From Saprospiraceae bacterium (GTDB taxonomy: Bacteria > Bacteroidota > Bacteroidia > Chitinophagales > Saprospiraceae), in the NCBI GenBank assembly GCA_015494245.1, contig WGBN01000052.1, positions 1-5,089 on the forward strand: DNA of 5,089 nt, given 5' to 3'. The position numbers and the translations under genes are program-made. Shown piece after piece: positions 1-5,089 of the stretch (within the stretch, counting starts at the first letter, position 1; every line of letters begins with the position of its first letter). The notes beneath the pieces were generated by a model. It made no database searches. It was not told the origin of the DNA and saw only the letters and a list, made by a program, of their open reading frames with translations.

Positions 1-1485
1 CTCGAAGACCAGCGCCCGGACGAAGGAAATGAGCTGGCGTTGCCCCACGGAAAGGCGGGCGCCGCGTTCCATGACTTCAAAATCATAGCCTTTCGGCAAA
101 CGCATGATGAACTCATGGGCGCCAATCATTTTTGCTGCGCGCTCCACCTGTGCAGGCGTGATGGAAGGGTCGCGCAGGGTGATGTTTTCGAAGACCGTGC
201 CGGTGAAGAGAAAAACATCCTGAGGGACCATGGCAATGCGACTGCGCAGGCTCTTGAGCTCGTACTCGCGAATGTCGCGCCCGTCTATGCATATCCTCCC
301 CTTTTGGATTTCGTAAAAGCGGTTGATGAGGTGGACGATGGTGGTTTTGCCGGAGCCGGTGCTGCCCACGAGGGCCACCGTCTGGCCGGGTTTGATGTGG
401 AAAGAGAGCCCGTGCAGCACTTCGTGCTCACCGTCGTAGGAGAAGTACACCTGCTCGAAGCGCACATCGCCCTGCAATTTTGTGGCCTGTACCTTGCCTT
501 CGTTGGGGATGTAGGCCCTGGTGTCGAGAATGGCGAATACGCGACCCGCTGCAATGAGCCCCATTTGTACGGTGTTGAAGCGGTCGGCGAGAAAGCGCAT
601 GGGGCGGAAGAGCATGCTGAGGTAGAGCGGAAAAGCGACCAAAGAGCCGAGGGTGATGCTGCCGCCGAGCACGCCGCGGGCACCCCACCAGAGCATCATC
701 CCGAGGGCCAGGGCGGAGAGGATTTCGATGGCCGGAAAGAAAATGGCGTAGTAAAACAGCGCCTTGAGGTTGGCGTTGGTATAGGTCTGGTTGAGCTGAC
801 TGAACTTCTCAAACTCCTGTCTTTCAGCCGTGAATATCTGCACGATGCGCATGCCGGAGATGTGCTCTTGCAGGAAGGCGTTCATCCTGGAGAGCAGGGC
901 GCGTACCTGCCGGAAGGCGTGTTTGATGCCCTCTTTGAAGAAATAGGTAGCCAGCAACAGTAGAGGCATAACGCCCAGACTGATGAGCGCCAGCTGCCAG
1001 CTCGACCAAAACATGACGATCAGCACGGCGAGTACCATGAGTAGATCGGACACGATGGTCAGAGCGCCCTCGGAGAAAACCGTGGCGATGGTCTCCACGT
1101 CGTTGATGGTGCGCGTGGTGGCCGTGCCGATGGGCGTTTTATCGAAATACGAAGGCCGCAAATGCACGAAATGGTCGAAGACCTTCACCCGCAAATCCCG
1201 TATGACCGATTGGGCCAGCCAGTTGGAGAGGAAGGTGAATCCATAGCGCATCAGCGATTCGCCTGTCAGCAGGGCCAGCAGGATGTAGATGGTGCTCTCA
1301 ATTCCACGCAGGTCGAATTGATAGATGTACTCATCCACCAGCTTTTGAATGAAGTAGGGCCGCAGCGCTGCCGCAGGGGCCAGCAGCATGGCCAGCAGCA
1401 GGCTGCCGATCAGCGCTTTGCGCCAGGGCCGCGCCAGGCGGACCAGCCTGGAAAAGATTTGGAAGTTGGAGGTGTTGGCTGACAT
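1..1485 (-). CDS. ABC exporter, fused permease and ATPase (MsbA/MdlB type), 3' end outside window
   Basis: A single open frame of 495 codons runs from an ATG at 1485 to the window edge with no stop. The N-terminal half is an ABC type-1 membrane domain of about six membrane segments (roughly residues 25-42, 62-82, 141-160, 163-183, 247-267, 277-296). The ATPase half starts near residue 338 and shows Walker A GSTGSGKTT (374-382), the Q-loop in VPQDVFLF (Gln422) and signature LSVGQ (478-482). Walker B, D-loop and H-loop lie beyond the edge, so about 90-100 residues are missing. Such proteins work as dimers in the inner membrane and export lipids, peptides or drugs using ATP; the substrate cannot be read here. 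MsbA-like lipid flipping is one possibility, a MdlB-like multidrug role another. The frame stays open upstream into radC, but the chosen ATG gives a normal N-terminus. It begins 20 bases after radC and probably shares its transcript. No clear Shine-Dalgarno is seen. Confidence 0.95.
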   Translation of the reverse strand, partial: MSANTSNFQIFSRLVRLARPWRKALIGSLLLAMLLAPAAALRPYFIQKLVDEYIYQFDLRGIESTIYILLALLTGESLMRYGFTFLSNWLAQSVIRDLRVKVFDHFVHLRPSYFDKTPIGTATTRTINDVETIATVFSEGALTIVSDLLMVLAVLIVMFWSSWQLALISLGVMPLLLLATYFFKEGIKHAFRQVRALLSRMNAFLQEHISGMRIVQIFTAERQEFEKFSQLNQTYTNANLKALFYYAIFFPAIEILSALALGMMLWWGARGVLGGSITLGSLVAFPLYLSMLFRPMRFLADRFNTVQMGLIAAGRVFAILDTRAYIPNEGKVQATKLQGDVRFEQVYFSYDGEHEVLHGLSFHIKPGQTVALVGSTGSGKTTIVHLINRFYEIQKGRICIDGRDIREYELKSLRSRIAMVPQDVFLFTGTVFENITLRDPSITPAQVERAAKMIGAHEFIMRLPKGYDFEVMERGARLSVGQRQLISFVRALVFE

Positions 1486-1505
1486 GCGTCTTCGATATGC
1501 CGGAG

Positions 1506-2204
1506 CTACAGCAGCCCCGCGTCTGCAAAGCTATAAAATTTATCGCCCGCAATGATGAGGTGATCGAGAACGGTGATGTCGAGCAGTTCTCCGGCTTCCT
1601 TGAGTTTGCGGGTCAGCCTTACGTCCGTTTCACTGGGGCGGCAGGCTCCGGAGGGGTGGTTGTGGGCCATGATGACGGCTGAGGCCCCTTGCTCCAGCGC
1701 TTTGCGGAAGAGCAGGCGGGGGTCCACGACGGTGGCGTTGAGGCCTCCGCTGCTGAGGGGTATTTTGGCCAGCACCTGATTCTGGCGGTTGAGCGCGAGG
1801 ATGTAGAAGGCTTCCTGTGGCAGGCCGTACAGCAGCGGAGCCAGCAGGCGATAGGCGTCCTTGCTTTCTTTGATTTTGGCTTTTTGCTCGGGCATTTGCA
1901 GCTGGCGCCGGCGGCCCAGCTCGAGGGCGGCGACAATGGTTACGGCTTTGGCCCGGCCGATGCCTTTGATTTGCATGAGGTCGTTGGGGCTGCGCTCGCC
2001 CAGGGTGTTGAGGTTGCGATTGCTGTTTTCTAAGAGTTGCCGCGCCAGGTCGAGGGCGGAGTGCGTCCGCGTTCCCGAGCCGAGCAGGATGGCCAACAGC
2101 TCTGCGTCCGTTAGCTTTTGGACGCCTAAGAGGAGGAGTTTTTCGCGGGGGCGTTCTTCTTCCGCCCAGTACTTGATGCCGGGTCGCTTGATTTCGTACT
2201 TCAT
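1506..2204 (-). CDS. radC: RadC family protein with JAB/MPN domain
   Basis: This 232-residue protein matches the whole RadC family. The N-terminal part has the family block EERPREKLL (16-24) and TDAELLAILLGSGT (32-45), followed by a helix-hairpin-helix with IKGIGRAKA (79-87), a likely DNA-contacting element. The C-terminal JAB/MPN metalloprotease-like domain carries the metal motif H-x-H-x7-S-x2-D as His181, His183, Ser191 and Asp194, with Glu131 in the upstream strand as the expected partner. All metal ligands are intact. The biological role of RadC is unsettled: the old DNA-repair phenotype in E. coli was traced to another gene, so 'DNA repair protein' should not be taken literally. The frame extends upstream to an ATG at 2306, but those 34 extra residues are Arg/Pro/Cys-rich, cover an inverted repeat and match nothing in the family, so the start at 2204 (MKYEIKRPGIKYW) is preferred. 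The ABC exporter follows after 20 bases. Confidence 0.95.
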   Translation of the reverse strand: MKYEIKRPGIKYWAEEERPREKLLLLGVQKLTDAELLAILLGSGTRTHSALDLARQLLENSNRNLNTLGERSPNDLMQIKGIGRAKAVTIVAALELGRRRQLQMPEQKAKIKESKDAYRLLAPLLYGLPQEAFYILALNRQNQVLAKIPLSSGGLNATVVDPRLLFRKALEQGASAVIMAHNHPSGACRPSETDVRLTRKLKEAGELLDITVLDHLIIAGDKFYSFADAGLL

Positions 2205-2254
2205 GTCTATGCGCTTTGAGCACCCGCCCGCAGGGCAAAAGCCAACGAGCAGGC

Positions 2255-2290
2255 CTCCGCACGGACGCAGCCGGCTGCGTCTGTGTGGAG
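2255..2290. repeat. 36-bp near-perfect inverted repeat in the radC leader
   Basis: Two 18-base arms (2255-2272 and 2273-2290) abut at their centre and match at 16 of 18 positions. The inner 18 bases, GACGCAGCCGGCTGCGTC (2264-2281), form a perfect palindrome. The two imperfect positions (2259/2286 and 2263/2282) would be G-U pairs in a plus-strand RNA but A-C mismatches in the radC-sense RNA. The repeat lies 51 bases upstream of the radC start codon and inside its predicted 5' leader. No T-run follows on either strand, so it does not look like a simple intrinsic terminator. It could be a leader hairpin, a protein-binding palindrome or a dispersed repeat. Confidence 0.7.
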
Positions 2291-2340
2291 TTGGGTGTAA
2301 GCGCATGCATTCCGTCAGATGGAAAAATCACTTTGGAGGA

Positions 2341-2353
2341 AGAGAACTTCTCT
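2341..2353. repeat. Short palindrome AGAGAACTTCTCT, possible operator
   Basis: A perfect 6-bp inverted repeat surrounds a single central base. It falls about 10-20 bases downstream of the start point expected from the TATCTTTG box, a place where a repressor could bind. A palindrome this short can occur by chance, so only the symmetry itself is solid. Confidence 0.25.
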
Positions 2354-2367
2354 ACAAAGCGACAGGT

Positions 2368-2375
2368 CAAAGATA
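2368..2375 (-). promoter_or_regulatory. Promoter -7 box TATCTTTG for radC
   Basis: On the minus strand this reads TATCTTTG, an exact match to the TAnnTTTG -7 element of the Bacteroidota primary sigma factor. It sits in the gap between rodA and radC, pointing toward radC. No TTTG -33 element is found 19-21 bases upstream, so the promoter would be partial or weak. The implied start is near 2362, giving a leader of about 158 bases that contains the inverted repeat at 2255-2290. Confidence 0.45.
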
Positions 2376-2393
2376 GGGAATTTTTGTGAGATG

Positions 2394-2448
2394 GTACTTA
2401 TAAGCGGGCTAAAGCCCGCTGTACTTATGGGCGGGCTGAAGCCCGCCC
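2394..2448. repeat. Tandem pair of 27-bp units, each a GC-rich hairpin (REP-like)
   Basis: Two adjacent units (2394-2420 and 2421-2447) share 23 of 27 bases. Each begins with GTACTTAT and ends in a perfect stem: GCGGGCTAAAGCCCGC with flanking A-T in the first, and a 9-bp stem GGGCGGGCT/AGCCCGCCC (2429-2437 with 2440-2448) in the second. The outer A-T pair 2403/2420 of the first becomes the G-C pair 2430/2447 in the second, so pairing is kept. The array begins 21 bases after the rodA stop and could help end that transcript or protect its 3' end, but no T-run follows the stems. The shape, extragenic position and tandem arrangement resemble REP elements, which RAYT transposases spread in many genomes; no such transposase is in this window. 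Confidence 0.8.
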
Positions 2449-2469
2449 AACAACGCTAAACACTAACCC

Positions 2470-3876
2470 TCAATCCAAATACCTATACTGATTCAACTTC
2501 AAGGCCACGGCGATGAGCAGGGTAAAGCCGAGCAGGGCGGAGCCGCCCTTGCTGATGAAGGGCAGGGGGATGCCGATGACGGGCATGAGGCCCATGGTCA
2601 TGCTGATGTTTACGAAGAAATGGACGAACAGCAGGCCCGCCACGCCGTAGGTGAAGGCTCTTGCAAAGACCGATCGCTGCCGCTCGGCCAGGATGGTCAG
2701 CCGCAGGATGAGGGCGAGGAAAAGCCCGATCACCAGCAGGCTGCCTATGAAGCCCTGCTCTTCGCCTATGGTGCTGAAGATAAAATCGGTGGCCTGCTCG
2801 GGTACGAAGTTGCCCCGCGTCATGGAGCCGCCGAGTGCGCCTTTGCCGGCGAAGCCGCCGGAGGCTATGGCCATTTTGGATTGCAGCAGGTTGTACAGCG
2901 AGCCCTGGGGGTCGCATTTCTCGGGATTCAGCCAAACGTTGATGCGGTCTTGCTGGTGGGGCTTGAGCACTTTGGTGAAGCCGTAATGCACGCCCCAGGC
3001 AAAAAGAAAAGCCAGTAGCAGGCTCATGGGCATGAGGGTGGAGAGATTGCTACGGGCTTTGAAAAACCAGTAGAAAGTCAGCAGCACAAAGGGGATGCCG
3101 CTGAGCAGCAGGGCCATTGGCAATTGCTCCCGCCAAAAGGCCTGCCAAACCGACAAAGCCGTGAGTGCCAGCCAGAGCAGGAATCGGAGCAGACGGAACT
3201 CGCGAAAGCGGAGCAGGTACAACAGGTTGGCACCCATCAGCATGAAAATCAGAATGAGCACCGGCTCGTACAAGATGCCCAAGATAAGCAGGGCAAAAGC
3301 CGAGAAGAACAGGATGTAGTAAGAGGATGGCAGGCCTTCGCGATACATGGGCACGAGAAAGGCCGTAAACGTCAGGGCCGAGCCGGCATCGGGCTGCAGC
3401 ATGATGAGCGCTACGGGAGCACCCACAAGGGCAAAGGCGTACCACTGCGAAGACCACTTCTTCATGTTGACGCGGTAGGTGGCGAGGTAGGCCGCCAGGG
3501 CCAGGTTGGTAGCAAATTTGGCCAGCTCGGAAGGCTGCAGCGTAAAGCCCCCAAAGTAAAACCAGGCCGTAGCGCCTTTGATTTCTTTGCCGAGGAAGAG
3601 CACCAACACCAGCAATACCAGGCCCAGACCGTAAAAGAGATAGGCATACGTCTGCCAAATCTTCCAATCCATCAGCAGAATGACCAGCATGAGGCTGAAG
3701 GAGATGCCTATCCAGATGGTTTGCTTGCCGGCGGGCGTGTTCAGGAGGAAGTCGGAAAAGCCGTTGATTTCCTGTGCGCTGTTGTAGCTGACTACGTAAA
3801 TGGCATACCAGCCGATGGCCATTAAGGCTAAGTAGAGCGAGAGTACGGACAGGTCAATATTGAGTCTTTTGCGCAT
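2470..3876 (-). CDS. rodA: RodA, SEDS-family peptidoglycan glycosyltransferase
   Basis: A 468-residue polytopic inner-membrane protein with all SEDS hallmarks. These are GATAW (101-105) with QPSELAKF (114-121), LQPDAGSAL (160-168), KPHQQDRINVWLNPE (305-319), QSKMAIASGGFAGKG (332-346), FVPEQATDFIF (357-367) and GIPLPFISKGGSALLG (435-450). By family knowledge Trp105 and Asp364 correspond to residues essential in characterised RodA proteins. SEDS proteins polymerise lipid II into glycan strands and pair with a class B PBP. It is assigned as RodA rather than FtsW on overall motif similarity. At 468 residues it is about 100 longer than E. coli RodA; the extra length lies between Asp163 and His307 and holds several additional hydrophobic segments. 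It follows the SPOR gene by 12 bases with a strong ribosome binding site, and no PBP2 or mre gene is visible beside it. Confidence 0.93.
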   Translation of the reverse strand: MRKRLNIDLSVLSLYLALMAIGWYAIYVVSYNSAQEINGFSDFLLNTPAGKQTIWIGISFSLMLVILLMDWKIWQTYAYLFYGLGLVLLVLVLFLGKEIKGATAWFYFGGFTLQPSELAKFATNLALAAYLATYRVNMKKWSSQWYAFALVGAPVALIMLQPDAGSALTFTAFLVPMYREGLPSSYYILFFSAFALLILGILYEPVLILIFMLMGANLLYLLRFREFRLLRFLLWLALTALSVWQAFWREQLPMALLLSGIPFVLLTFYWFFKARSNLSTLMPMSLLLAFLFAWGVHYGFTKVLKPHQQDRINVWLNPEKCDPQGSLYNLLQSKMAIASGGFAGKGALGGSMTRGNFVPEQATDFIFSTIGEEQGFIGSLLVIGLFLALILRLTILAERQRSVFARAFTYGVAGLLFVHFFVNISMTMGLMPVIGIPLPFISKGGSALLGFTLLIAVALKLNQYRYLD

Positions 3877-3881
3877 AAGGG

Positions 3882-3888
3882 CTCCTCC
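3882..3888 (-). promoter_or_regulatory. Strong Shine-Dalgarno GGAGGAG for rodA
   Basis: The minus strand reads GGAGGAG immediately after the TAG stop of the SPOR gene and five bases before the rodA ATG (counted from the last G; seven from GGAGG). It supports the start at 3876. None of radC, the ABC gene, deoC or the SPOR gene has a comparable site, so the rodA start stands out. Confidence 0.75.
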
Positions 3889-4287
3889 CTAATAGACTAA
3901 CTCCTCGGGCTTGATGGTGTTGTCGAGGGTGATGTAGGCGCCCGGATAGTCTTGCTTGATGAGCTGCAGAATGCGCAGGGCGTCGAGTTTGGTTTCAAAG
4001 GCTCCGACGCGAATTTTGTAGTAGGGCTGGCTGTGTACCCACTTGGCAGACAGGCTGGGGTAGAGCGAGCGGAAGCGCTGCAACTCCCGTTCCATGCGTT
4101 GGCGGTCGGTGGTCGCCAGCAGTTGGATGCGCCAGCCTGTAACGGTTGTGCGTTCTTTATGGATGCTGATGTAGCGCTGCATCATTTGCTCGATGAGCGG
4201 CGATACGTGCAATTCTATGTTGCTTTGCGCCGGGCTGTATTTGGCGAAAGCCGGAAGAAAAAACAAGACAAATAACAGGCGTCGCAT
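3889..4287 (-). CDS. Secreted SPOR-domain protein
   Basis: A 132-residue protein with a Sec signal peptide (Arg2-Arg3, then the hydrophobic run LLFVLFFLPAFA, likely cleaved near residues 20-22, after AQ or nearby). After a short linker comes one SPOR-like domain at about 51-121. Its two characteristic strands are GWRIQLLATTDR (51-62) and YYKIRVGAFETKLDALRILQ (89-108), each followed by a helix in the usual beta-alpha-beta-beta-alpha-beta order. SPOR domains bind peptidoglycan glycan strands stripped of stem peptides, so a periplasmic wall-binding role is inferred. No enzymatic domain and no lipobox cysteine are present, so it should be a free periplasmic protein if cleaved. It lies 12 bases before rodA and likely shares its transcript, consistent with a role in wall synthesis. 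It resembles no named SPOR protein such as FtsN, DamX or RlpA in layout, so no symbol is given. Confidence 0.85.
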   Translation of the reverse strand: MRRLLFVLFFLPAFAKYSPAQSNIELHVSPLIEQMMQRYISIHKERTTVTGWRIQLLATTDRQRMERELQRFRSLYPSLSAKWVHSQPYYKIRVGAFETKLDALRILQLIKQDYPGAYITLDNTIKPEELVY

Positions 4288-4301
4288 ATTCAGATTTTGA
4301 G

Positions 4302-4334
4302 CTAAATTACGAAAGATTTACGACTTGACCAAAA
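4302..4334 (-). promoter_or_regulatory. Putative promoter for SPOR gene and rodA
   Basis: On the minus strand TTTTG (4334-4330) is followed after 20 bases by TAATTTAG (4309-4302). This matches the Bacteroidota TTTG / TAnnTTTG layout, with one mismatch in the -7 box and a spacing in the known range of 19-21. The -33 part lies in the last codons of deoC. Transcription would start near 4296, leaving a leader of only about ten bases before the SPOR ATG at 4287. Confidence 0.4.
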
Positions 4335-4965
4335 GCGGGCCGGAGGAAGTGCCGAGGCGGTCTGCGCCGGCTTCTACGAGTTCTTGTGCGAATTCGGGTG
4401 TGCGGATGCCTCCGGAGGCTTTTATTTTGATGCCTTTCGGCAAACATTTTCGCAACTTGCGCACGACCTCCACGCTGGCGCCCGGGCCGTTGAAGCCTGT
4501 GGAAGTCTTGACGTAATCAACTCCCAACTCGGCCGACAGCTCACAGAGGCGCTTCATCTCCTCGTCGCTGAGCAGGCCGGTTTCGATGATGAGCTTGATG
4601 ACTTTGCCCTTGAGGTGAGCGACGCGAATGACGGCGTCCATATCGTTGCGCACGGCATTCCAGCGGCCGCTCTTTACGGCGCAGAGGTTGACCACCACAT
4701 CCAGCTCTTCGGCTCCGTCGTTGATGGCTTTTTTGATTTCCTCCACCTTGGCTGCCGAGCAGGAATACCCCATGGGAAAGCCAATGACAGTAGCTACCGC
4801 TACCGAAGAATCGGCCAGGGTCTCAGAAGCCAGGGGCACGTAAAAGGGCGGTACGCAAACGGCAGCGAAGCCAAATTGCATGGCTTCGCTGCAGATGCGC
4901 TGGATGTCTTCCTCTTTGCAGTCGGGTTTCAAAAAGGTGTGGTCAATTTTTTGGTTCAGCTCCAT
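4318..4965 (-). CDS. deoC: Deoxyribose-phosphate aldolase
   Basis: This 215-residue protein is a complete class I aldolase of the DeoC family, a cytoplasmic TIM barrel. It reversibly cleaves 2-deoxy-D-ribose 5-phosphate to acetaldehyde and glyceraldehyde 3-phosphate, the last step of deoxynucleoside breakdown. The N-terminus IDHTFLKPD (7-15) is typical. Catalytic residues are present: Asp89 in ELDVVVN, the Schiff-base Lys153 in YVKTSTG, and Lys182 in KIKASGGIRT, matching E. coli Asp102, Lys167 and Lys201. Phosphate-binding glycine motifs GGIRT (185-189) and GTSSG (205-209) close the barrel. The length fits the shorter Bacillus/archaeal-type DeoC. The frame extends to a TTG at 5022, but that would overlap the upstream gene by 19 bases and add an unrelated 19-residue tail, so the ATG at 4965 is chosen. 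No other deo genes are nearby. It follows the SecA-like gene by 38 bases with no recognisable promoter between, so co-transcription is possible. Confidence 0.97.
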   Translation of the reverse strand: MELNQKIDHTFLKPDCKEEDIQRICSEAMQFGFAAVCVPPFYVPLASETLADSSVAVATVIGFPMGYSCSAAKVEEIKKAINDGAEELDVVVNLCAVKSGRWNAVRNDMDAVIRVAHLKGKVIKLIIETGLLSDEEMKRLCELSAELGVDYVKTSTGFNGPGASVEVVRKLRKCLPKGIKIKASGGIRTPEFAQELVEAGADRLGTSSGPLLVKS

Positions 4966-5003
4966 AGAGGTCTTCGGGTTTTCGCAGTGTTTTGAAAAGT
5001 GTG

Positions 5004-5089
<86 letters not shown>

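Noticed and set aside
478..482. Degenerate ABC signature (LSVGQ instead of LSGGQ; numbers are residues of the ABC protein, bases about 40-54)
   Set aside because: The Val variant is common in functional MdlB-like exporters of this phylum, so it does not indicate an inactive site.
40..963. Plus-strand frame of 307 codons
   Set aside because: It lies antisense to the ABC exporter, whose frame is supported by Walker A, Q-loop and signature motifs; the plus-strand translation has no recognisable domain and is a by-product of GC-rich codon use.
2205..2306. 34-residue N-terminal extension of RadC from the ATG at 2306
   Set aside because: The extension is low-complexity, spans the inverted repeat and does not match the family, whose normal N-terminus begins at the ATG at 2204.
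1630..2370. Minus-strand frame of 246 codons overlapping radC
   Set aside because: It starts at a TTG, reads radC in another frame, and gives an Arg/Pro/Gln-rich product without domains.
2403..2448. Hairpins as a classical intrinsic terminator of rodA
   Set aside because: The stems are strong and well placed, but no T-run follows them on the minus strand (TATAAGTACC follows), so a rho-independent terminator is not supported; kept as a repeat.
2394..2448. Tandem units as a CRISPR array
   Set aside because: Only two units are present, directly adjacent with no spacer, and no cas gene is near.
3124..3825. Plus-strand frame of 233 codons
   Set aside because: It is antisense to rodA, very rich in Gln/His/Glu as expected for the complement of hydrophobic codons, and has no domain.

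Overview
The window looks like chromosomal DNA of a Bacteroidota bacterium. Three things point that way: an ABC transporter with the LSVGQ signature common in that phylum, promoter-like elements of the TTTG / TAnnTTTG type used by its primary sigma factor, and mostly absent Shine-Dalgarno sequences. A fairly GC-rich member, perhaps of the Saprospiria, would fit, but the class assignment is a guess. Every gene lies on the minus strand, so transcription runs from high to low coordinates.

In transcription order: the last 27 codons of a protein ending in a SEC-C zinc motif, most likely SecA (5004-5089); deoC, deoxyribose-phosphate aldolase (4318-4965); a small secreted SPOR-domain protein (3889-4287); rodA, the SEDS peptidoglycan glycosyltransferase of the elongation machinery (2470-3876); a non-coding gap of 265 bases (2205-2469); radC (1506-2204); and an MsbA/MdlB-type ABC exporter whose last part is cut off by the window edge (1-1485). 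Gaps between genes are 38, 30, 12, 265 and 20 bases. A promoter-like pair sits across the end of deoC, so SPOR-rodA can be read as one transcription unit and radC-ABC as a second, with its own promoter in the 265-base gap.

The SPOR protein and RodA make functional sense together: SPOR domains bind septal or denuded glycan strands in the periplasm, and RodA polymerises glycan. The rodA start is preceded by a near-perfect Shine-Dalgarno sequence, unusual next to its neighbours. SecA, DeoC, RadC and the exporter are general housekeeping functions with no obvious link to one another.

The part least explained by genes is the 265-base gap. It holds a tandem pair of 27-bp units, each folding into a GC-rich hairpin and showing one compensatory pair change, then a TATCTTTG promoter-like box, a short 13-bp palindrome, and an 18-bp-arm inverted repeat in the predicted radC leader. 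I see no RNA gene, CRISPR array, insertion sequence or defence system, and nothing that amounts to a new biological system.
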